Position numbers and translations under genes: made by a program
The notes under the pieces: generated by a model
Told to the model about the DNA's origin: nothing
The model's database searches: none
The model's input: the letters and a program-made list of their open reading frames with translations, nothing else
Part shown: one piece after another, positions 1 through 5,415 of the stretch
Position numbering within the stretch: the first letter of the stretch is position 1
How the letters are laid out: every line of letters starts with the position of its first letter
Assembly: GCA_013205585.1 (NCBI GenBank)
Contig: JABMML010000169.1
Span: 1 to 5,415 of the forward strand
DNA: 5,415 nt
Direction: 5' to 3'
Source of the DNA: Chitinophagaceae bacterium
GTDB taxonomy: Bacteria; Bacteroidota; Bacteroidia; Chitinophagales; Chitinophagaceae

Positions 1-43
1 TACAATGCTTTGCGCTGATTTAAGCGAGTTGTAGCTTTTTTTT
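1..43 (+). terminator. Possible weak terminator for a gene left of the window
   Basis: CGCT at 13-16 can pair with AGCG at 23-26, and TACAA at 1-5 with TTGTA at 29-33. A tract of eight T residues follows at 36-43. This could be a rho-independent terminator for a plus-strand gene ending before the window. The two stem parts are separated by an asymmetric internal loop (7 against 2 bases) and the left edge is cut by the window, so the call is weak. Confidence 0.2.
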
Positions 44-83
44 CCTTAATTAGAAAATAAAAGCAATTTTGAATGAGTTAGAC

Positions 84-179
84 TTATTCAAGCGCTTCAT
101 AAATATCTATTTCTCGTCTCACTCTACGCATGCTCGAAAGCTCGACTCGAAATAATATTTATGTAGCGCTGTATAATAA
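84..179. repeat. Long imperfect inverted repeat (foldback element 1)
   Basis: The arm at 91-106 is the reverse complement of 155-170 at 15 of 16 positions, including AGCGCT at both outer ends. After a single bulged C at 107, the pairing resumes between 108-118 and 144-154 (9 of 11). Outside the core, TTATT at 84-88 pairs with AATAA at 175-179. The loop, about 25 bases (119-143), contains the palindrome GCATGC and TCGA-rich words, and is more GC-rich than the surroundings. Length and symmetry point to a foldback or REP/MITE-like intergenic repeat, a structured RNA, or a bidirectional transcription barrier. There is no T-run immediately after the stem, so it is not a classical intrinsic terminator. 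The structure is read directly; its function is unknown. Confidence 0.8.
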
Positions 180-240
180 TTTCAAAATTTTAATGAGAAG
201 GCTAAAAGTTGATGCAAAACAGCATTTATTATTTTAATTT

Positions 241-322
241 GTATGAGCGCAGTAAATAAATAGTTTCCGTAGTAATCCGTTTGTAGGATTACGGAGGAAA
301 GCTATTTTTTACGAAGCTCTAC
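241..322. repeat. Long imperfect inverted repeat (foldback element 2)
   Basis: The arms 241-278 and 286-322 pair around a 7-base loop (GTTTGTA, 279-285). Paired blocks from outside in are GTA, GAGC, GTAAA, AAATAG, TTTCC and GTAATCC, about 30 base pairs in all. They are interrupted by two symmetric 3x3 mismatch loops and three single-base bulges (T244, T257, G301). Like element 1, its outer part carries an AGCGC/GAGC word next to a TATTTA-type tract, so the two may be related or share an origin. No coding capacity is seen. A structured RNA, a terminator-like barrier downstream of tadA, or a decayed foldback transposon are all possible. Confidence 0.8.
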
Positions 323-324
323 AT

Positions 325-352
325 TGAAAAATATATATCGTTTAGCAAACGA
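325..352 (-). terminator. Possible terminator downstream of tadA
   Basis: On the minus strand a 6-bp stem with a 3-base loop (352 to 338, TCGTTT and AAACGA around GCT) is followed by a U-rich tail (about 337 to 325, TATATATTTTTC). It lies about 45 bases past the tadA stop codon and could end the minus-strand operon. The stem is short and only moderately GC-rich, so termination may instead depend on the larger foldback at 241-322 or on Rho. Confidence 0.3.
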
Positions 353-397
353 GAAACAGGTATTTATTATTAAAATACTTAAGTCCAAAAAAATAAT

Positions 398-838
398 CTA
401 TCGTTTGGCTTTAAAGAAAGCTTGCATGAGCGCGGCGCAGTCATTTTCTAAAATGCCGCCCACAGTAGTGGTGGAAGGATGAAAAGGATTTTTTTCTGTT
501 ACCCTTCGGTAACTATTTTTTTGGTCGTAGGCCCCAAAAACAATATGGCCAATTTTATTCCAGTACAAAGCACCTGCACACATTAAGCAGGGCTCAATGG
601 TAACATATAAAGTGGCTTCTGGTAAATACTTTTCTTGTAAATTTTCGCAAGCACTGGTAATAGCTAAAATTTCGGCGTGGGCCGTTACATCTTTTAATAA
701 TTGCACTTGGTTGTGCGCCTTGGCAATTATTTTCCCATGCATTACAATAACAGCACCCACCGGTACTTCATCAACGTCAAAGGCCCTCTGTGCTTGCACG
801 AGGGCCTGACGCATAAAATCTTCATGAATAGTTTGCAC
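398..838 (-). CDS. tadA: tRNA-specific adenosine deaminase TadA
   Basis: The predicted product is a cytoplasmic zinc-dependent deaminase that converts adenosine 34 to inosine in the anticodon of tRNA-Arg(ACG), allowing one tRNA to read CGU, CGC and CGA. The 146-residue protein shows the complete family signature: HAE at 54-56 (zinc ligand H54, catalytic proton shuttle E56) and PCLMC at 83-87 (zinc ligands C84 and C87), with VPVGAV near 25-30 and the substrate-loop Asn at 43. Length is normal for Bacteroidota TadA. The start chosen is GTG at 838; no ATG lies between it and the upstream in-frame stop, while the next ATG (codon 9) would remove part of the first helix that family members keep. 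It begins 8 bp after the DUF1080 stop codon, without a clear Shine-Dalgarno, which suggests translational coupling. Guanine or cytosine deaminase is less likely given the ALYW and C-terminal pattern. Confidence 0.93.
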   Translation of the reverse strand: MQTIHEDFMRQALVQAQRAFDVDEVPVGAVIVMHGKIIAKAHNQVQLLKDVTAHAEILAITSACENLQEKYLPEATLYVTIEPCLMCAGALYWNKIGHIVFGAYDQKNSYRRVTEKNPFHPSTTTVGGILENDCAALMQAFFKAKR

Positions 839-846
839 TATCTGAA

Positions 847-1533
847 TTATAATTTTTGAATTCGAATATTTCTATAACTCACTTTGTCTCCATGATCTTG
901 CAGGGCAATATGTCCAGATAATACTTTTGCGAAGTCTGGCGATTCTCCTTTAGCAAATTTTGATCTTCTAACAAGCTCTTTCCAGCCATCATCTCCCACA
1001 TGTGTGCTTACCACATTAACATCATTTAAAATAAGGTCTAATTTGCCTTTCTTAAAAATAATATCAACTTTATTCCACTGATCGTAAGGTTTTACAACTC
1101 CTTCTTTACCTACAATTAAATCATATAAATTACCTGCTCTATGGCTAATAATTTTAGCATCAGCATGTCCATCATTGTCTAAGACTTGCATCTCAGGTCC
1201 TGTATGCCAAGTATTTTTATATTTAGTAGGCTCGTCTTGCACAAAAAAGATAATACCGCTATTGCCGTTTTTAGCAATTTTCCATTCTAGTTGTAAATGA
1301 AAATCATTGAAACCTTCGTTTGTTACTATATCACCACCATATTTTCCTGCTTTCTTAGCTGCTGGATCAAAAACAATCGCCCCCTCTTCTACCGTCCAGG
1401 CTTCGCCCACAGTGGTTTTGCCATAACTATGCCAACCATTAGTGGTTTTCCCGTCGAATAAAGAAATCCATCGTTGTGCATTGGTTTGTGCAGCAACAAA
1501 ACTGATTAAAAAAGCAAGTAATAATTTTTTCAT
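847..1533 (-). CDS. Exported DUF1080 protein (3-keto-disaccharide hydrolase/lyase-like)
   Basis: The 228-residue protein is a single-domain member of DUF1080, a concanavalin-like beta-sandwich family now linked to cleavage of 3-keto-glycosides by hydrolysis or elimination. Residues 1-19 form a Sec signal peptide (KK, hydrophobic core, cleavage likely after TNA before Q20); there is no lipobox, so the mature protein is probably periplasmic or secreted. Family motifs are in order: SLFDGKTTNGW at 24-34, EWKIAKNGNSGI at 83-94, HTGPEMQVLDN at 110-120, HRAGNLYDL at 131-139, and GHIALQDHG at 207-215 followed by the terminal strand YRNIRI. It lies fourth in the minus-strand gene set, after a cytochrome c and separated from it by a 90-bp gap, and just before tadA. 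Family membership is clear; the exact substrate, and whether it acts as hydrolase or lyase, cannot be read from sequence. Confidence 0.88.
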   Translation of the reverse strand: MKKLLLAFLISFVAAQTNAQRWISLFDGKTTNGWHSYGKTTVGEAWTVEEGAIVFDPAAKKAGKYGGDIVTNEGFNDFHLQLEWKIAKNGNSGIIFFVQDEPTKYKNTWHTGPEMQVLDNDGHADAKIISHRAGNLYDLIVGKEGVVKPYDQWNKVDIIFKKGKLDLILNDVNVVSTHVGDDGWKELVRRSKFAKGESPDFAKVLSGHIALQDHGDKVSYRNIRIQKL

Positions 1534-1574
1534 GCAAATTGTTTAGTGGTGTATAATATTAAAATCGTTTATTG

Positions 1575-1600
1575 TTTAATTAAAGTGGTACTTTATTAAA
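1575..1600. promoter_or_regulatory. Hairpin in the 90-bp gap between cytochrome c and DUF1080 genes
   Basis: TAAAGT at 1581-1586 pairs with ACTTTA at 1590-1595 around a GGT loop. Skipping a bulged T at 1580, five further A-T pairs extend the stem to 1575-1579 with 1596-1600. The gap (1534-1623) is much longer than the other gaps in the gene set. The dyad could attenuate or terminate the upstream message, stabilise a processed 3' end, or be an operator for a separate DUF1080 promoter. No strong promoter match is seen in the gap and no long U-run follows the stem. Confidence 0.4.
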
Positions 1601-1623
1601 ATATTTTACTTTTTCTCAGCATT

Positions 1624-2013
1624 TTATTTCTTTAGTAGAAAGATATATTTAATCATTTGTTCTACATCTTCTTGTTTTAATTGTGGATGCGGCGTCATGG
1701 GAATAGCACCCCAATTACCACTACCACCTTTAATTACCCTAGCTGCTAACATTTTAATGTTCGCTTCTGTGTTCTCATATTTTGCTGCTACATCTTTGTA
1801 TGATGGTCCAATATTTTTTTCACTTATTTTGTGACAAGTTAAACAATCGCTTCCAGCAATCAAGGCCAGCCCTTTTTGATAATCTGGATTATCTGATAAT
1901 GCATTAGCCGTTGAAGCTGTTGCTTCTGTTGTTGCTTTTCCAGCCTCTGTTGATCCACCACCACATGCTATTACAATAATAGCAGTTGATAAAATAAATA
2001 AAACCTTCTTCAT
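1624..2013 (-). CDS. Lipoprotein mono-haem cytochrome c
   Basis: The 129-residue protein is a small class I cytochrome c predicted to carry electrons on the outer face of the cytoplasmic membrane or in the periplasm. Residues 1-16 are a lipoprotein signal ending in a VIAC lipobox, with C17 the lipidated residue, followed by GGGS and a low-complexity Ala/Thr/Glu linker to about residue 40. The haem-binding motif CLTCH is at 57-61 (thioether C57 and C60, proximal H61). GPSYKDVAAKY follows at 69-79, and the distal ligand is probably M106 in IPMTPHP. The C-terminal helix (EQMIKYIF) is typical of the c551/c552 type. It starts 20 bp after the isomerase stop, so the two are probably co-transcribed. 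The partner is unknown: it may accept electrons from a periplasmic sugar dehydrogenase encoded elsewhere, since the dehydrogenase here looks NAD(P)-dependent and cytoplasmic. Confidence 0.92.
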   Translation of the reverse strand: MKKVLFILSTAIIVIACGGGSTEAGKATTEATASTANALSDNPDYQKGLALIAGSDCLTCHKISEKNIGPSYKDVAAKYENTEANIKMLAARVIKGGSGNWGAIPMTPHPQLKQEDVEQMIKYIFLLKK

Positions 2014-2033
2014 ATTGCTTCTTTTTTAAATGT

Positions 2034-3086
2034 TTAAATGCCTAAAATTTTCTTATTGAATGATTCATCTGAACCGGTACTGGCAAAATCGTCAAATGCT
2101 TTCTCGGTTACTTTAATAATATTTTTTTGAATAAAGAGCGCACCTTCAGCTGCCCCTACTTCTGGGTGTTTAATGGCACATTCCCATTCCATCACTGCCC
2201 AACCTTTAAAATTATAGGCAGCTAGTTTGCTAAAAATACTTTTGAAATCTACTTGGCCATCACCAAGAGATCTAAACCTTCCAGCACGGTTAACCCAGTT
2301 TTGGTATCCACCATATACACCTTGTTTAGCCGTTGGATTAAATTCTGCATCCTTTACATGGAACATTTTAATACGCTCATGAAAAGCATCGATATAGCCA
2401 AGGTAGTCCATACATTGTAAAACAAAATGAGAGGGGTCGTATAATAAACAAGCACGCTTATGCCCCTTTACTTTATCTAAAAACATTTCATAAGTCACAC
2501 CATCATGTAAGTCTTCACCAGGATGAATTTCATAACAAAGATCAACGCCTACTTTATCAAACTCATTTAAAATAGGCATCCATCTTTTAGCAAGTTCAGT
2601 GAAACCTGTTTCTACTAATCCCGAAGGGCGTTGTGGCCAAGGATACATTGTATGCCATAATAAAGAACCACTAAATGTTGCATGCGCATTCAATCCTAAA
2701 TTTTGGGAAGCCTTCGCTGCATAAATTAATTGTTGAACTGCCCACGCTGTTCTTGCTTTTGAATTACCATGTACTTCTTTGGGAGCGAATCCATCAAACT
2801 GCGCGTCATAAGCAGGGTGCACTGCCACCAGTTGTCCTTGCAAATGTGAAGACAATTCTGTGATTTCCATTCCTGCACTTGCAACAATGCCTTTTATTTC
2901 ATCTGCATAAGTTTTACTTTCTGCAGCTTTTTTTAAATCGATACATCTTGGATCCCAACTAGGAATTTGCACTCCTTTGAAACCTAGGCCAGCCGCCCAC
3001 TTACATATACTCTCTAAAGTATTGAAGGGTGCTTCATCGCCCATAAATTGAGCTAAAAAAATGGCAGGTCCTTTTATTGTTGTCAT
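2034..3086 (-). CDS. Cytoplasmic sugar isomerase/epimerase, xylose-isomerase-like TIM barrel
   Basis: The 350-residue protein belongs to the AP-endonuclease-2/xylose-isomerase-like TIM-barrel superfamily, commonly annotated as sugar phosphate isomerase/epimerase. It has no signal peptide and should be cytoplasmic. Candidate divalent-metal and catalytic residues lie at the expected strand ends: E186 in CYEIHPGE, D217 in LLYDPSH, H243 and D246 in MFHVKDAEFN, and E300 or E302 in VMEWE. LGDGQVD at 274-280 is the usual loop of this subgroup. Members near DUF1080 and Gfo/Idh/MocA genes are thought to act on keto-sugars, as isomerase, epimerase or hydratase, rather than on phosphorylated sugars. It lies 21 bp downstream of the dehydrogenase gene and 20 bp upstream of the cytochrome gene, with an A-rich leader lacking a clear Shine-Dalgarno. 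The fold is secure; the reaction is inferred. Confidence 0.87.
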   Translation of the reverse strand: MTTIKGPAIFLAQFMGDEAPFNTLESICKWAAGLGFKGVQIPSWDPRCIDLKKAAESKTYADEIKGIVASAGMEITELSSHLQGQLVAVHPAYDAQFDGFAPKEVHGNSKARTAWAVQQLIYAAKASQNLGLNAHATFSGSLLWHTMYPWPQRPSGLVETGFTELAKRWMPILNEFDKVGVDLCYEIHPGEDLHDGVTYEMFLDKVKGHKRACLLYDPSHFVLQCMDYLGYIDAFHERIKMFHVKDAEFNPTAKQGVYGGYQNWVNRAGRFRSLGDGQVDFKSIFSKLAAYNFKGWAVMEWECAIKHPEVGAAEGALFIQKNIIKVTEKAFDDFASTGSDESFNKKILGI

Positions 3087-3107
3087 AATTAATTTTTAAA
3101 TATAATT

Positions 3108-4274
3108 TTAAATAACATAAGGCGTCCACTTTTTATCGGACTGTGAAGAAGCCACTACATTGTCGATAAAGGCCATGCCTCTTAATCCGTCTTCGATGCC
3201 AGGGAAGTCTAAGATTTCTGCAGTAGGGGTAGTGCCATCAATTTTACAACCAAGGGTTAAAGCAAAGTTGCGATAAATATTTGCAAATGCTTCCAAGTAT
3301 CCTTCTGGATGCCCACCTGGAGTACGACAACTTTGTATAGCAGTAGAAGATAAATGGGCACCGTAGTTGCCACCTGCTCTTAAAACTTGTGCAGGTTGAT
3401 CCAACCACTTTACATGTAAGGTATTGGGTTCATGTTGCATCCATTCTATTCCTCCTTTCTCTCCGTAAATTCTAATTTTTAAATTATTCTCTTCGCCCGC
3501 CGCTACTTGAGAGGCCATTAATACACCTTTAGCCCCGTTGTCAAATTTTAACATCACCGACCCATCATCGTCTAATAATCTGCCTTCTACCATGGTATTT
3601 AATTCGGCACAAACATCCGAAATTTTTGCACCTGTAATATATTCTGCTAAATGTGCAGCATGGGTTCCAATATCTCCCATCACAGAACTTTTTCCAGATT
3701 TTTTTGGATCGGTTCTCCAAGCTGCTTGTGCATTGCCTTCTCTTTCAGATAATTTGCTTAACCAACCTTGCGCATATTCTACCCAAACTTTTCTAATCTT
3801 TCCTAGCTTACCTTCTTTCACCATGGCCTTTGCATGTTTCACCATAGGATAGCCAGAATAAGTATGTGTTAAACAAAGTATTAATCCTGTCTCGTCTAAT
3901 TTTTGTTTTAATTGCTTTGCTTCCTCCATTGAAAAAGTAATTGGCTTTTCAATCACCACATGAAATCCGTATTCCAAGGCCATCATAGCAGGTGCAAAGT
4001 GAGCAAAATTGGGTGTTACAATGGTTACAAAATCGATGCGCTGGTCAGCAGGTAGTGCAGCTTCTTTTTTAATCATCTCATCAAAAGTTAAATAAGTTCT
4101 TTCCTTTGGAAGAAATAAAGCTTCTCCAGAAGCCACAGCAATCTCAGGATTAATACTTAAGGCGCCACAACTCACTTCAATAAGTCCATCCATATTAGCA
4201 GCTAATCTGTGAATGGCTCCTATAAAGGCATCTTTACCTCCACCTACCATGCCCATGCGTAATTTTCTATTCAT
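3108..4274 (-). CDS. Gfo/Idh/MocA family NAD(P)-dependent sugar dehydrogenase
   Basis: The 388-residue protein is a complete oxidoreductase of the Gfo/Idh/MocA family, which oxidises or reduces a ring hydroxyl of sugars, inositols or related polyols with NAD(P). The N-terminal Rossmann domain starts with MGMVGGGKDAFIGAIHR (7-23), a glycine-rich loop variant common in Bacteroidota and Planctomycetota. TIVTPNFAH (84-92) and the signature EKP (109-111) follow. In the C-terminal domain, MGDIGTH at 199-205 carries the likely catalytic D201 and H205, and HPEGYLEAF at 322-330 is typical of the subgroup. No Sec or Tat signal is present, so it should act in the cytoplasm. It is the first gene of the minus-strand set and faces the Tat-exported isomerase gene across a shared promoter region. 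C3 oxidation of a glycoside is a context-based inference; the substrate is not known. Confidence 0.93.
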   Translation of the reverse strand: MNRKLRMGMVGGGKDAFIGAIHRLAANMDGLIEVSCGALSINPEIAVASGEALFLPKERTYLTFDEMIKKEAALPADQRIDFVTIVTPNFAHFAPAMMALEYGFHVVIEKPITFSMEEAKQLKQKLDETGLILCLTHTYSGYPMVKHAKAMVKEGKLGKIRKVWVEYAQGWLSKLSEREGNAQAAWRTDPKKSGKSSVMGDIGTHAAHLAEYITGAKISDVCAELNTMVEGRLLDDDGSVMLKFDNGAKGVLMASQVAAGEENNLKIRIYGEKGGIEWMQHEPNTLHVKWLDQPAQVLRAGGNYGAHLSSTAIQSCRTPGGHPEGYLEAFANIYRNFALTLGCKIDGTTPTAEILDFPGIEDGLRGMAFIDNVVASSQSDKKWTPYVI

Positions 4275-4286
4275 TGTTGATTATTT

Positions 4287-4317
4287 TTAAGCTAAGAAAA
4301 TCGTTTAATTCTGTCAA
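4287..4317 (-). promoter_or_regulatory. Candidate promoter of the minus-strand gene set
   Basis: On the minus strand TTG at 4317-4315 lies 20 bases before TAGCTTAA (4294-4287), a partial match (TA and TT) to the Bacteroidota -7 element TAnnTTTG with its -33 TTG. The implied leader would be only about 10 bases. A sigma-70-like TATAAT lies further upstream at 4340-4335, so the real start could be elsewhere in 4275-4360. Confidence 0.22.
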
Positions 4318-4325
4318 TGTAAAAC

Positions 4326-4347
4326 TTGCACAGTATTATACTAGCAA
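4326..4347. promoter_or_regulatory. Palindrome in the divergent region, possible operator
   Basis: AGTAT (4332-4336) and ATACT (4338-4342) form a perfect dyad around T4337. Outer half-sites TTGC (4326-4329) and GCAA (4344-4347) add a second, slightly offset pair. It lies between the two divergent genes, just upstream of the candidate minus-strand promoter, where a repressor or activator could control both. No regulator gene is present in the window to match it. Confidence 0.35.
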
Positions 4348-4391
4348 TTTCCTTATTATTTTGCAAATAACCCCCTTTTTTAACTAAAAAC

Positions 4392-4424
4392 TTTCTAAAA
4401 AATAGGAAATAAAAATTATATTTA
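4392..4424 (+). promoter_or_regulatory. Candidate promoter of the Tat-exported isomerase gene
   Basis: TATATTTA at 4417-4424 matches the Bacteroidota -7 element TAnnTTTG at all fixed positions but the last. A weak -33 candidate (TTTC, 4392-4395) lies 21 bases upstream. Transcription would start near 4430, giving a leader of about 20 bases to the ATG at 4450. The AT richness of the region makes chance matches likely. Confidence 0.38.
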
Positions 4425-4449
4425 TCGAACCAATTAACATTTACTTGCC

Positions 4450-5343
4450 ATGTCAACCAATGTCAATAGACGCAATCTTATTAAACAAGTTTTAACAGGG
4501 TCTGCAGCAATCGCTGCGGGTGCTGTGGTACCTTCTACTATTTTAGCAGCAGTGAAAAATAAAGTAGCATCAGAAGCACTCAAGGGAAACATTCAACATT
4601 CCGCCTGCAGGTGGTGTTATGACAGCATTCCCACAGCCACACTAGCAAACAACTTTAAGCAACTAGGTATGGTGGGCATGGACTTAGTAGGTCCCTCTGA
4701 ATGGAAAATTTTAAAAGAAAATAATTTAATTTCTACCATGTGCAATGGCGCAGAAATTAGTTTAACAGAAGGTTTTAATACAATTCAATACCACGATAAA
4801 TTAGTAAAAAATTATATAGAACATATTCATTATGTAGCAGATGCAGGTTACACCAACTTAATTTGTTTTTCAGGAAATAGAAGAGGCATGGATGATGAAA
4901 CAGGATTGAATAATTGTGTTACTGGTTTAAAAAAAATTATGGCAGTTGCAGAAAAAAGAGGAGTCATGATTCAAATGGAATTATTAAACTCAAGAGTAGA
5001 CCACAAGGACTACATGTGTGATCGTTCTTCTTGGGGTGTTGAATTATGTAAGCGTTTAGGTTCTGCTAATTTTAAATTGTTATTCGATATTTATCATATG
5101 CAAATTGATGAAGGAGATATTATTCATTCAATACAAACCAATCATCAATATTATGGTCACTACCATACTGGGGGTGTGCCAGGTAGAAATGAAATTGATG
5201 AAAGACAAGAATTATATTATCCTGCTATTATGCGCGCCATTTTAAAAACTGGATTCAAAGGCTATGTAGCGCAAGAATTTATTCCTGCAGACAAAGATCC
5301 GATGGCTTCATTAGCAGCAGCTATTAAAATTTGTGATGTTTAA
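4450..5343 (+). CDS. Tat-exported hydroxypyruvate isomerase-like TIM-barrel protein
   Basis: The 297-residue protein has a twin-arginine signal (NRRNLIK at 6-12, followed by a weakly hydrophobic Ala/Gly-rich segment to about 34) and then a hydroxypyruvate-isomerase-like TIM barrel. Expected active-site positions are present: E177 in QMELLNSRVDH, D213 in LLFDIYHMQIDEGD, H239 in GHYHTGGVPGRNEID, and E276 in AQEFIP. Together these form the usual metal-binding and paired-glutamate set. Export by Tat implies folding, and perhaps metal loading, before transport to the periplasm. True hydroxypyruvate isomerase (Hyi) is a cytoplasmic glyoxylate-pathway enzyme, so an exported copy beside sugar dehydrogenase and DUF1080 genes more likely acts on a keto-sugar; this is inference. 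The start at 4450 is supported because it includes the Tat motif. It is divergent from the minus-strand set and probably co-regulated with it. The C-terminus is complete. Confidence 0.87.
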   Translation: MSTNVNRRNLIKQVLTGSAAIAAGAVVPSTILAAVKNKVASEALKGNIQHSACRWCYDSIPTATLANNFKQLGMVGMDLVGPSEWKILKENNLISTMCNGAEISLTEGFNTIQYHDKLVKNYIEHIHYVADAGYTNLICFSGNRRGMDDETGLNNCVTGLKKIMAVAEKRGVMIQMELLNSRVDHKDYMCDRSSWGVELCKRLGSANFKLLFDIYHMQIDEGDIIHSIQTNHQYYGHYHTGGVPGRNEIDERQELYYPAIMRAILKTGFKGYVAQEFIPADKDPMASLAAAIKICDV

Positions 5344-5394
5344 TGAAATGAAAATGCTAAGTAAGAATAGTTAATAAGAAAACGAAGTAAACAG

Positions 5395-5415
5395 AAATAT
5401 AAAATATAAAATATA
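5395..5415. repeat. Short tandem repeat, 7-bp unit AAATATA
   Basis: Three perfect copies of AAATATA run from 5395 to the last base, so the array may continue past the window. It lies 51 bp after the isomerase stop codon in an AT-rich intergenic tail that shows no hairpin. It may be an AT-rich simple repeat or part of a promoter for an unseen gene. Confidence 0.6.

Larger units (their letters stand above)
1..397. other. Gene-free AT-rich stretch with tandem foldback structures
   Basis: No open reading frame of convincing length or composition is visible on either strand. The only small plus-strand frames noticed (ATG at 193 and at 212) end after about 15 codons and have no support. No tRNA or rRNA signature was recognised. 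The stretch is occupied by two large imperfect inverted repeats (84-179 and 241-322), a small hairpin at 338-352, a weak AT-only hairpin (360-365 with 373-378), and a T8 tract at 36-43. It lies directly downstream of the tadA stop codon, so it contains the 3' end of the minus-strand operon and probably the end or start of an unseen gene to the left. It could also be a decayed mobile element or hold a small RNA, but nothing in the sequence decides this. Confidence 0.7.

Overview
The window looks like a piece of a Bacteroidota chromosome, probably of the Chitinophagaceae/Sphingobacteriia type. The grounds are low GC, A-rich leaders without clear Shine-Dalgarno sequences, TAnnTTTG-like promoter matches, and protein motifs typical of that phylum. 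The phylum call is an inference from motifs and composition, not from a search.

Layout. Positions 1-397 hold no convincing gene but contain two long imperfect foldback (inverted-repeat) structures at 84-179 and 241-322, plus a small hairpin at 338-352. From 4274 down to 398 five genes lie on the minus strand, in transcription order: a Gfo/Idh/MocA NAD(P)-dependent sugar dehydrogenase; a cytoplasmic xylose-isomerase-like TIM-barrel isomerase/epimerase; a lipoprotein c-type cytochrome; a Sec-exported DUF1080 (3-keto-disaccharide hydrolase/lyase-like) protein; and the tRNA adenosine deaminase TadA. Gaps of 8-21 bp suggest one operon, except for a 90-bp gap before the DUF1080 gene that carries its own hairpin. 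A 175-bp divergent region (4275-4449) separates this set from a plus-strand gene (4450-5343) for a Tat-exported hydroxypyruvate-isomerase-like TIM-barrel protein. The last 72 bp hold only a 7-bp tandem repeat running to the window edge.

How the genes may work together. Gfo/Idh/MocA dehydrogenases, DUF1080 proteins and xylose-isomerase-like TIM barrels recur together in Bacteroidota loci for breaking down glycosides through C3-oxidised (3-keto) intermediates. There a sugar ring is oxidised, the glycosidic bond is cleaved by elimination or hydrolysis, and the product is hydrated or isomerised. This window fits that scheme, with predicted parts in the cytoplasm (dehydrogenase, one TIM barrel) and in the cell envelope (DUF1080, Tat-exported TIM barrel, cytochrome c). 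The substrate cannot be read from the sequence, and no transporter, SusC/SusD pair or regulator is present here. TadA is a housekeeping tRNA-editing enzyme that appears to ride at the end of the operon.

I see no clearly unprecedented system. The most unexplained items are the paired foldbacks in the first 400 bp and the division of the sugar enzymes between compartments.
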